Source: an uncultured Lachnospiraceae bacterium (GTDB lineage: Bacteria; Bacillota; Clostridia; Lachnospirales; Lachnospiraceae). Taken from it: a stretch of 64,000 bases of DNA. Each line of letters begins with the position of its first letter. Position 1 is the stretch's first letter. The DNA is taken from the NCBI GenBank assembly GCA_902789735.1, contig CADAOZ010000009.1:37986-101985 (forward strand), given 5' to 3'. Position numbers and translations under genes: made by a program. The notes under the pieces were generated by a model. That model had not been told where the DNA came from, made no database searches, and worked only from the letters and a program-made list of their open reading frames with translations. Shown one piece after another: positions 9,702-16,985 of this stretch.

Positions 9702-9752
9702 TGTCCGTTTTATTATCTCTTCCTGCCGCTGCCGCGTCAGATGGCAGCCATT

Positions 9753-12700
9753 TTAAATGGCCCGTACGGTCACCTCGAAGTGAAGGGGAGCAGATACATC
9801 CAGCAGGTATTCCTCATGGGTCCTGGCGCCCCAGCTGTCGTCACCGCCGACACCCATCTGTTTCAGGCTGCAGCGGACGATGGTATGGAAGACCGGCGGC
9901 AGCTCGCCCGGATGGGAAGCGGCTTCCAGTTCTTCGGGCGTGTAAGGGATCGCTGAAAAATCCATTCCGTCCGGAAGGCTGCTCTCAAACCTGTATCCCC
10001 GGCCCGGACGGTCGGTCACCTCGGCCCACCTGACCCCGGTCCTGTTCCCGGTCTCCTGAGGAACCAGGTAAGCCTCCATGTTCTCCGCGGCCGTACGGCT
10101 GTACACGCCCAGCTTCGCCCCACGGCTCCTGTCACAATAGTTCTCTTCCGGTCCCATCCCGTACCATTTCACCTGGTCATAGTCCGCGTTCAGCGTGAAC
10201 AGGAAACCGAATTCGGGCATTTCCGACAGCCCCGGTATCGGGTCATAGTCCATGATGAAGGTAATGGCGCCGTCCGCCAGGAAGCGGTAGGTCACGATGG
10301 CCGACGCGGCGGGCGCTGTCGGCAGCAGATATTTCATGATGATCTCTGCCTGCCCCTTCTTTTCTTTGATCTGAGGCCAGAGCTCCGCGTTATGATCCGC
10401 TTCCGCTGCGTGTTCCGGCGCTGTAATGGCCGGAAGGGCGTAGAGACTGGCCAGCTTCCACTGACCGTATCTGGCTGCCATGGCATTGCCCGTGTCATTG
10501 CTGACAGGCGCCCGCCAGAAGTTCATACGGGGCATCTTTTCGATCAGTTCTCTGCCGCCGGCCCTCCAGGAAGCGAGTCCGCCCCGCAGCAGGGAGAAGA
10601 GGGCATCACTGGTCTTCCCCCGGATCCCGATGTTAAAGTCACCATGGATCAGCTCAAGCCGGGCGGGCGCCGGCAAGACGGGATACGCAGGTCCGGGACT
10701 TCCCGTGACCGTAAAGACACGCTGGTCAAAAGCAACTTCATGCCCCGCGCCGGCCCAGGCGGTATCCTGCCGCAGCCGGAAGCTGACCGTCAGGACATAC
10801 TCACCGTCCGTCAGGGGCGGCAGGACCGGCATGGCAAGCTCCTGTTCGGAAAGGGGTGCCGCTGCCGTAGCCAGGCTGTATTCCGCCAGCCGGCATCCTT
10901 CTTTCTCCAGCAGGAGGACGCAGTCCAGCTCCTCCGTATTCGTGAACAGGTTCTGATTGCGGATCAGGATCCTGTCTTCCGTTATTTCGGCCCGGATATT
11001 CTGGTAATTGTATCTGACCTCCTGCATCTTGGCATAAGGGCGGCGGGTCCCGTCCACAATGCCGTTGCCGCTGAAGTCATAATCGGTGGGCCGCTCTCCG
11101 CTGTCCCCGCCATAGGCCTGGAACTCTTTGCCGTAACGGTCCTTTCTGCGAAGAGACTGATCCACAAAATCCCAGATGAAACCGCCCTGGTAACGGGGCT
11201 CCCGGTCAGCAAGATCCGTGTATTTATGCATGCCGCCGTTGGAATTGCCCATGGCATGGGTATATTCACAGCAGATGAAAGGCTTTTCCGGATTCTCCCG
11301 CAGAAACGTTTCTATGGAAGCGGCGGAAGGATACATCTGGCTTTCCATGTCACTGGTATCCGGATAAGACCTGTCATGGAAGATGCCTTCATAGTGGACC
11401 AGACGCTCCGGATCCAGCTGCCGGAAGCGCTGTGCCATCTCATGGATCACGCTGCCGCCGAAGGATTCATTGCCGCAGGACCAGATCAGGATGGCCGGAT
11501 GGTTCTTGTCCCTCTGGTAACAGCTCTCGACCCTGTCCAGCAGCATGTCCTGCCATTCGATATGGTCACCGGGCAGGATCTCCGACCGGTCCTGGAGGCC
11601 GCTTTCATACAGGGCCCAGCTGCCATGGGCTTCCATATTGTTCTCGGCGATCATATAGATGCCGTACTCATCACAGATCCTGTACAGGGCGCTCCCGTTG
11701 GGATAATGGGAGGTCCTGACCGCGTTGATATTATTCCGCTTCATGGTGACCACATCCTGCAGGGCTTCCTCTCTGCCGATGGCCCGGCCCCTGTCGCAGG
11801 AAAACTCATGGCGGTTGACGCCCTTGAAGACGATCCGCTTCCCGTTCAGGCACATGATCCCGTTCTTCATTTCGAATCTGCGGAAGCCCACTTTCTGCAG
11901 GACCACCTCCTGCAGGCTGCCGCCCTGACTTCCGTCCTCTTTGTATACCTCCAGCCGCAGGTCATACAGGACCGGCTTTTCAGCGCTCCAGAGCAGAGGG
12001 CGGGATACCTTCCGGCCGATCCTTATGTTCTCTTCCGGGCCTTCCCCGTTCTCACCGGGTCGGAATTCACCTTCCAGGACAGAACTGCCGTCCAGGGACA
12101 GGGCATACCGGATCCTGCATCCGGCCCGTTCCCCCTGCAGCTCCAGCTCCGCGGTCAGGGTGCCGTCCGCGTTTTCATAAGATCCGTCCACCGCCTCAGG
12201 AACGGCCGTGATCTTCAGATCCCGTACATGGATCTCCGGGACCGTATATAAATAAACATCCCTGAAAATGCCGGAAAAACGGAAGAAGTCCTGATCTTCC
12301 AGCCAGCTGGACGCCGTCCACTTAAAGACCCGGACAGCCAGCTTGTTCTCACCCCTTCTGAGATAGGGCGTCAGATCGAATTCGGAAGGCGTAAAGCTGT
12401 CCTCACTGTAGCCCACATAGCTGCCGTTCAGCCAGAGGGCAAATCCGCTCTCCACGCCCTGGAAGGAAATATAAACAGGCCTCCCCGCGAAGGCGGCCGG
12501 CAGACGGAAATATCTGACATAACTGGCCACCGGATTATAGCGTTCCGGTATCTGGTCGTGTCCGATCTCCTCGCGGCCGTCCCAGGGATACTGATAATTG
12601 ACATAGGCAGGCCGGTCCCAGCCTTCCATCTGGATATGGGCCGGTACCCGGATTTCTTCCCAGTCGCTGCAGTCAAAGGAGACCTTTTCAAAGTCCCTGA

Positions 12701-13412
12701 CTGCCCCCCGGTAATTGGCGGCATAGGAAAATTTCCACAGGCCGTTGAGGGAACAGGTAAAGCCTGTATCCCCATGGTCCGAAGCGGCCGCGCTCCATTT
12801 TCCTGCCGGTGCCAGATCCGGCCGGTAACAAAAATGGTCCGAATGGGCCGGCAGACGGTTTTCCTCAAAAATCTCCGGATTTTTGACGATGGAATAACTG
12901 AAGGCGGTATTTTTCTTCATCCTGCCGGTAAAGGCTTCAAAGTCGAACCGGCTGTCACCGAAATAACGGGCCGCGAACCGGGCCAGTTCCTCCCGGGCCG
13001 GCGTTACCGCCCGGGCGGCCAGATCGATCCCTGTCTTTCTTTCATAGTCCAGGCACTTCCTGCGGAAGCGGGACAGCGTCGTCTGCCCGAAAGGCCGGCG
13101 GTCCGTCCCTGTCGTGTGAAGGGCCGTCTGAAAGCGCATATCGAACATGGCCGCGTTTGTCAGTTCTTCATCGCTCAGTCCCATGAACCCCTTCAGCAGC
13201 AGAGCGCCGATCAGGACATTGACGGGAACGTTGGGTTTAGAGGGGCCTTTGCGGAAGAGGACCGAAAATTCTGTTTCATCCAGTAAAGGAAAAATCTTAT
13301 CTGCGAAATACCTGGCCCAGGATTTATCCAGGGCTTCCCGTTCCTTTTCGGAAAGCGGCAGCAGTGTTTCCCTCAAACCGATCTGTTCATAACTATTGCG
13401 CCGGAATGCCAT
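9753..13412 (-). CDS. lacZ: GH2 beta-galactosidase with in-frame transposase-derived N-terminus
   Basis: The frame encodes 1219 residues. From about residue 165 it is a full LacZ-type beta-galactosidase: the N-terminal motif RLPAHSDHFCYRPD, jelly-roll and immunoglobulin-like domains, acid/base region WSCGNESFGG, nucleophile region CCEYTHAMGNSNGG, and a C-terminal small-chain domain. It would hydrolyse lactose or other beta-galactosides in the cytoplasm. The first about 150 residues instead match the N-terminal domain of IS1182-like transposases. The ATG at 13412 has GGAGG eight bases upstream, so the fused frame is the better-supported start. A native start (MKKNTAFSYSI) lies at 12920 with only AGG directly abutting it. 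From there the enzyme would be 1055 residues, the usual LacZ length. Confidence 0.88.
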   Translation of the reverse strand: MAFRRNSYEQIGLRETLLPLSEKEREALDKSWARYFADKIFPLLDETEFSVLFRKGPSKPNVPVNVLIGALLLKGFMGLSDEELTNAAMFDMRFQTALHTTGTDRRPFGQTTLSRFRRKCLDYERKTGIDLAARAVTPAREELARFAARYFGDSRFDFEAFTGRMKKNTAFSYSIVKNPEIFEENRLPAHSDHFCYRPDLAPAGKWSAAASDHGDTGFTCSLNGLWKFSYAANYRGAVRDFEKVSFDCSDWEEIRVPAHIQMEGWDRPAYVNYQYPWDGREEIGHDQIPERYNPVASYVRYFRLPAAFAGRPVYISFQGVESGFALWLNGSYVGYSEDSFTPSEFDLTPYLRRGENKLAVRVFKWTASSWLEDQDFFRFSGIFRDVYLYTVPEIHVRDLKITAVPEAVDGSYENADGTLTAELELQGERAGCRIRYALSLDGSSVLEGEFRPGENGEGPEENIRIGRKVSRPLLWSAEKPVLYDLRLEVYKEDGSQGGSLQEVVLQKVGFRRFEMKNGIMCLNGKRIVFKGVNRHEFSCDRGRAIGREEALQDVVTMKRNNINAVRTSHYPNGSALYRICDEYGIYMIAENNMEAHGSWALYESGLQDRSEILPGDHIEWQDMLLDRVESCYQRDKNHPAILIWSCGNESFGGSVIHEMAQRFRQLDPERLVHYEGIFHDRSYPDTSDMESQMYPSAASIETFLRENPEKPFICCEYTHAMGNSNGGMHKYTDLADREPRYQGGFIWDFVDQSLRRKDRYGKEFQAYGGDSGERPTDYDFSGNGIVDGTRRPYAKMQEVRYNYQNIRAEITEDRILIRNQNLFTNTEELDCVLLLEKEGCRLAEYSLATAAAPLSEQELAMPVLPPLTDGEYVLTVSFRLRQDTAWAGAGHEVAFDQRVFTVTGSPGPAYPVLPAPARLELIHGDFNIGIRGKTSDALFSLLRGGLASWRAGGRELIEKMPRMNFWRAPVSNDTGNAMAARYGQWKLASLYALPAITAPEHAAEADHNAELWPQIKEKKGQAEIIMKYLLPTAPAASAIVTYRFLADGAITFIMDYDPIPGLSEMPEFGFLFTLNADYDQVKWYGMGPEENYCDRSRGAKLGVYSRTAAENMEAYLVPQETGNRTGVRWAEVTDRPGRGYRFESSLPDGMDFSAIPYTPEELEAASHPGELPPVFHTIVRCSLKQMGVGGDDSWGARTHEEYLLDVSAPLHFEVTVRAI
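12965..13412 (-). mobile_element. remnant of an IS1182-like transposase gene (N-terminal domain only)
   Basis: About 150 codons encoding MAFRRNSYEQIGLRETLLPL, then FADKIFPLLDETEFSVLF, PNVPVNVLIGALLLKGFMG and FDMRFQTALHTTG. This pattern is typical of the DUF772-type N-terminal domain of clostridial IS transposases. The catalytic DDE part is absent, and the frame runs on into beta-galactosidase without a stop or frameshift. I saw no inverted repeats or other half of the element nearby. The boundary at 12965 is approximate. Confidence 0.75.
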
Positions 13413-13466
13413 ATGCCGAACCTCCATCCTGCCTGATCCTGCAGTATTACTGTGGTATAAGTCTAC

Positions 13467-13482
13467 TCATTCAGTATACCAT
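13467..13482 (-). promoter_or_regulatory. extended -10 promoter upstream of the transposase-lacZ frame
   Basis: On the minus strand TGGTATACT (TATACT at 13478-13473) forms an extended -10. A T-run occupies the -35 position 17 bases away. The same 16 bases, ATGGTATACTGAATGA, occur in the promoter at 15782-15797. Confidence 0.45.
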
Positions 13483-13701
13483 TTCCGTCCGCTCCAAAAA
13501 AGACAGACGGGAAAATCCCCTTTTATCAACGTTTTCAGAATGATTATTTTGTTCCGTGCAATTCGGACAGACAGAACGCAACTGCCGTGCGGACCTGAAA
13601 AACGCATAGAAACAGAAATCTCCGCCGGCCTGCGCCAACGGAGATCCCTGCCAAAGACAAAACGAATATGAGAAAATTTAAAGGGGCCAAATGAATAATG
13701 A

Positions 13702-13911
13702 TTATGCCAGAGCTTTGCCAAGTGCCTCACAATCCGCGACAGCGTCATCGTCAGGCATGCCATTGACCGCCAGGCTCTCTGCCGCGATCTCGGCACCGGC
13801 TGCTTTAGCTTCCTCTTCCCATGTGCGGAGCCATTCACCATCGCCCCAGCCATAGGAACCGAACAGAACGACCTTCTTACCGCTCAGGGCGCCCGCTGTT
13901 TGGTTAGCCAT
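13702..13911 (-). pseudogene. flavodoxin remnant (C-terminal half)
   Basis: A 69-residue frame. From residue 11 it matches the second half of a short-chain flavodoxin: SGKKVVLFGSYGWGDGEW, then the ICN-equivalent region and a C-terminal ADCEALGKALA helix. Flavodoxins are about 140 residues; the FMN-phosphate loop (TGNT type) and first half are missing. It begins MANQTAGALSG, so the deletion may have joined the original start codons to the middle of the gene. A good promoter lies directly upstream and transcription is plausible. The product could not bind FMN in the normal way. I treat it as a broken gene, although a small residual protein is possible. Confidence 0.75.
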
Positions 13912-13925
13912 CTCTAACTGTCGTT

Positions 13926-13954
13926 ATAATACTCTATTCCGACGGTAAGGTCAA
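13926..13954 (-). promoter_or_regulatory. sigma-70 promoter ahead of the flavodoxin remnant
   Basis: On the minus strand TTGACC (13954-13949) and TATTAT (13931-13926) are separated by 17 bases. The -10 lies only 14 bases before the ATG, so the leader would be about eight bases long. Confidence 0.65.
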
Positions 13955-14005
13955 GTACTATTTTGATAATTTTTTCTATTATTATTTTTCAGACAACGGC
14001 TGTCC

Positions 14006-15031
14006 TTATCGTTCCAGTCCGGTCAGATACGCTTCCAGCATATCCAGCTCATCCCCGTAGATGCAGTGGGGTATAGTGCCGGCATGCACTGCCCTGCGGC
14101 ATTCCTGCCAGTCCATCCAGAGGACGGATTCCACTTCTTCCGGCTGCAGGACCAGGTCCTCCTCCCGGACAGGCTCCTGATAGATATAGACGCTGCTGAG
14201 CTCCCGGTCCCGGAAGGGAAGGCCGTGGAAGACGGCCTGATACTGGCCGCGGTGCTGGCCGACACAGATCAGCTGGTCCGGCTCCGCCATGATCCCCAGC
14301 TCCTCCCGCAGTTCCCTGCATGCGGCCGGCAGGGCGTCATCCCCCGCCTCTATATGTCCGGCTGCGGAAATATCATAACAGCCGGGATTGGAATCCTTGA
14401 CCTGACTCCGCTTCTGCAGCAATACATCCCTGCCCCCGTCGGGCCTGTTCCGGAAAATCCAGATATGGACCGTGCCGTGCAGGCTGCCGTCCCTGTGGGC
14501 CACGCCCCGTTCCCGGACGATTCCGCTTTTGCTGCCGTTTTCCTCCAGGATATCGAACAGCTCCATGGGGCGGCCGTTCAGGGCCGCTTCCCGCAGGATT
14601 CCCTTTCCGTCATAGACCAGCTTCAGGGAAAAGAAGGGGGCGTCTTCATCGATCAGGCGGAAGAATATCTTATCCCCTTCCCACAGATTCAGTTTCCAGA
14701 CCCGGTCTATGTCCACCCATTCCAGGACGCCCTCATCACAGGGAGCCGGTTCGCCCGTAAACCCGTCGGCCGTGAACAGGGACATATATTCCGTAACCCC
14801 GTCCCCGGATACAAAGGTCACCAGGCCCCTGTAGCGCCAGGAGGTCAGTTCATATCCTGTCTCTTCCCGGACTTCCCGCAGCAGACATTCCTCCGGACTC
14901 TCCTCCGCCTCAAAATGGCCTCCGACGCCGATCCACTTATCCTTATTCACATCATTTTTCTTCACGACCCTGTGAAGCATTAAATATTCATGTCCCCGCT
15001 GTATATAGCAGAGCGTGCTCATTTCCGTCAC
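14006..15031 (-). CDS. double-Nudix hydrolase
   Basis: A 341-residue protein with two Nudix boxes. The first is GGHFEAEESPEECLLREVRE (EETG follows), in an MutT/8-oxo-dGTPase-like N-terminal domain of about 160 residues. The second is GHIEAGDDALPAACRELREE (LG follows), in a C-terminal domain resembling the isopentenyl-diphosphate-isomerase-like Nudix group. Both keep the glutamates that bind Mg2+. Fusion of two such domains is seen in gut Firmicutes, usually without a tested substrate; nucleotide clean-up is the likeliest role. The first start is GTG at 15031; an ATG three codons later is possible. GGAGG lies 12 bases before the GTG, which is rather far. Confidence 0.88.
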   Translation of the reverse strand: MTEMSTLCYIQRGHEYLMLHRVVKKNDVNKDKWIGVGGHFEAEESPEECLLREVREETGYELTSWRYRGLVTFVSGDGVTEYMSLFTADGFTGEPAPCDEGVLEWVDIDRVWKLNLWEGDKIFFRLIDEDAPFFSLKLVYDGKGILREAALNGRPMELFDILEENGSKSGIVRERGVAHRDGSLHGTVHIWIFRNRPDGGRDVLLQKRSQVKDSNPGCYDISAAGHIEAGDDALPAACRELREELGIMAEPDQLICVGQHRGQYQAVFHGLPFRDRELSSVYIYQEPVREEDLVLQPEEVESVLWMDWQECRRAVHAGTIPHCIYGDELDMLEAYLTGLER

Positions 15032-15085
15032 TTTAAATGTATGCCTCCGTATTCTGATTGCTGCCCGCGGATCCGTCTGTCCGCG

Positions 15086-15544
15086 TCAATATCCTGTCAC
15101 CTTAAAGGACCGTTCCTCCGGCTGCACCGGTATCTCCGTGGTCTCCATATCCCGGATCACGATCCAGCTGCTTTTCTCGATAAAAAGCAGCATGCGGCTG
15201 ATCGCCTCTTCTGTCCCCTGGGCCTCCATCTCAACGCTGCCGTCCGCGTTGTTGCGTACCCAGCCGGTCACGCCCGCGGCATTGGCCGCATGCTGGGACT
15301 GATAGCGGAAGCCGACGCCCTGTACCCGGCCACGGAATATGATATGGCGGCGGACGGTCCCGCCGCTGCCGGATCCGATTCCCTGTCTTTTCCCATATGC
15401 CTCCACTTCTTCTGCCGGCAGATCCCGGGGACTGCGCAGAGAACGGCCGTCCCCCTCTGAGATGCCGTATTTTTCTCTGATCCTGCGGTAAAATTCCCTG
15501 CACCAGGTTATGGCCGCTTCAATGATCTTTTTCAGCCAGCGCAT
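15086..15544 (-). CDS. acylphosphatase with N-terminal extension
   Basis: A 152-residue protein. The last about 90 residues are an acylphosphatase domain: RRHIIFRGRVQGVGFRYQ holds the phosphate-binding loop and catalytic Arg, and GWVRNNADGSVEMEAQG holds the catalytic Asn. These enzymes hydrolyse acyl phosphates such as acetyl phosphate or carbamoyl phosphate. About 60 residues precede the domain, with a Trp/aromatic-rich helix (MRWLKKIIEAAITWCREFY) that could bind the membrane surface; acylphosphatases usually have no such part. The ATG at 15544 follows GGAAAGGAG. A longer frame upstream to 15859 has no ribosome site and is not credible. Confidence 0.88.
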   Translation of the reverse strand: MRWLKKIIEAAITWCREFYRRIREKYGISEGDGRSLRSPRDLPAEEVEAYGKRQGIGSGSGGTVRRHIIFRGRVQGVGFRYQSQHAANAAGVTGWVRNNADGSVEMEAQGTEEAISRMLLFIEKSSWIVIRDMETTEIPVQPEERSFKVTGY

Positions 15545-15762
15545 CTGACGACTCCTTTCCCTTTCCGGCCGCCGCAAGGCGGCCTGCTCTTTCCCTGTGG
15601 AATCCCTGTGAAAGCCCGCCTTCCCGGCAGAAACAGCCGGCACGGCCGCGGCAGTTTTTATCATTATAAAGAATCCGGAAGGAAAACGCCACCTGCCGGA
15701 GCCCGGCAAAGCAGGGCCTGCCGCGCGGAGACATCCGGATGCTCCAGCAGCCTCCAACAGTC

Positions 15763-15791
15763 TTTCCCTTACGGACCGCTTATGGTATACT
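15763..15791 (+). promoter_or_regulatory. extended -10 promoter of the sbcD-like gene
   Basis: TGGTATACT gives an extended -10 (TATACT 15786-15791). A weak -35, TTTCCC (15763-15768), is 17 bases upstream. Confidence 0.55.
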
Positions 15792-15798
15792 GAATGAA

Positions 15799-15814
15799 TC
15801 GAATATATATTCGA
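15799..15814. promoter_or_regulatory. LexA/DinR-like operator palindrome
   Basis: A perfect 16-bp palindrome, TCGAATATATATTCGA, beginning eight bases after the -10 of the sbcD-like gene. Its core CGAAT-ATAT-ATTCG differs from the Gram-positive LexA/DinR box CGAACATATGTTCG at two symmetric positions. Repression over the transcription start, relieved by DNA damage, is a plausible reading. Confidence 0.5.
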
Positions 15815-15845
15815 ATCACCTGTGTGGGAGGATATTTTATCTGTT

Positions 15846-16985
15846 ATGCTCAAGATCATTCACTGCGCGGATCTGCATCTGGATTCCGGTATGGAGACCC
15901 GTCTTTCCCCGGACCGGGCCGCCCTGCGGCGGAGTGAGCTGCTGGCCTCTTTCCTGCGGCTGGTAGAATTTGCCGCCGCAGAAAAGGCAGCAGCCGTCCT
16001 TCTCTGCGGGGATCTTTTTGACAGGGAGCGGGTCTCCCCGTCCACAGCGGCCGCCTTCTGCGCCGCCATCCGCAGGCACCCGCAGATTCTCTTTTTCTGC
16101 CTGGAAGGCAACCATGACAGAGGCGTCTTCAGCCTGCCCTGGTTCGAAGACCTGCCGGACAACCTGCTTCTCTTTGAAGAGGACTGGACTGTCTATACCC
16201 TGGGGAAAGGCCTGCGCATCTTCGGCGCTCTTCAGTCTTCCCGTTTTGCTTCCGGGGATTTCTGGGACCTGCTTACCCCCGATCCGGCGGACATGAATCT
16301 GGTCCTGCTGCATGGAACACTGACCACATCTGCCCATCCCGACCTTTCCCGGGATGAGATTCCCCTTTCACGGCTGCAGGACAGAAATATCGACTATCTG
16401 GCCATGGGCCATATCCACGCCCCCAAAAGCGGTGTCCTGGACAGCAGGGGGAGCTTCTGCTACCCGGGCTGTCTCGAACCCAGAGGCTTTGATGAGCCGG
16501 GCCCCCACGGCTTTGTCGTGCTGCTGATCGATCCGGACATGCACAGCCTGTCCCGCCGCTTTGTTCCCTTTGCCCGGCGCAGAGCTTTCCGGATCCGGAC
16601 AGATATCAGCGGCTGCAGCAGCGTACCTGAGATCATCGATCAGATCCGCCGGAATCTGGAGAGAGAAAACTGCGGACCGGAAGATATGGCCGATGTCATC
16701 CTGACCGGCAGCCTGCAGCCGCAGCTGACCGGCGACATGGCCCCGGTCCTCTCAGCCCTGCGCCATGACTATTTCCTGCTGCGCCTGACAGACAGGTCAA
16801 AGGACGCTTTTGATGCCGGCAGATACGCGGACGACCGCTCCCTGCGGGGATATTTCGTAAGGAGCGTTCTGCGCGATTCCACCATTGAAGACAGGGACCG
16901 GCAGGCCGTCATCCGGTGCGGCCTGCTGGCCCTGCAGGGAGAAAGCACGGATTTGATTCATGAAACTGATCAGCTGTACGATTGA
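15846..16985 (+). CDS. SbcD/YhaO-like DNA-repair exonuclease subunit
   Basis: A 379-residue metallophosphoesterase of the Mre11/SbcD family. Metal-binding motifs appear in order: HCADLHLDSG, LLCGDLFDRE, EGNHDRG, LLHGTL and MGHIHAPK. The partner is the ATPase encoded by the next gene, whose ATG lies 26 bases inside this one, so the two are translationally coupled. The complex would open and trim DNA ends or hairpins. The length and the form of the ATPase resemble Bacillus YhaO/YhaN more than E. coli SbcD/SbcC. MLKIIHC is taken as the start; GGGAGG lies about 15 bases upstream, a little far. A LexA-like palindrome in the promoter suggests SOS control. Confidence 0.88.
   Translation: MLKIIHCADLHLDSGMETRLSPDRAALRRSELLASFLRLVEFAAAEKAAAVLLCGDLFDRERVSPSTAAAFCAAIRRHPQILFFCLEGNHDRGVFSLPWFEDLPDNLLLFEEDWTVYTLGKGLRIFGALQSSRFASGDFWDLLTPDPADMNLVLLHGTLTTSAHPDLSRDEIPLSRLQDRNIDYLAMGHIHAPKSGVLDSRGSFCYPGCLEPRGFDEPGPHGFVVLLIDPDMHSLSRRFVPFARRRAFRIRTDISGCSSVPEIIDQIRRNLERENCGPEDMADVILTGSLQPQLTGDMAPVLSALRHDYFLLRLTDRSKDAFDAGRYADDRSLRGYFVRSVLRDSTIEDRDRQAVIRCGLLALQGESTDLIHETDQLYD

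Larger units (their letters stand above)
15545..15845. other. divergent region between acylphosphatase and sbcD-like genes
   Basis: About 300 GC-rich bp without a convincing gene. It contains the promoter and LexA-like palindrome of the sbcD-like gene at its right end. Nothing else is recognisable. Confidence 0.5.

Noticed and set aside
10392..12251. A 619-codon open frame on the plus strand inside lacZ
   Set aside because: It is antisense to a clear GH2 enzyme, has no ribosome site and reads as low-quality protein; long antisense frames are common in GC-rich genes.
15545..15859. N-terminal extension of the acylphosphatase to 257 residues
   Set aside because: No ribosome site, composition unlike protein, and GGAAAGGAG sits before the internal ATG at 15544.
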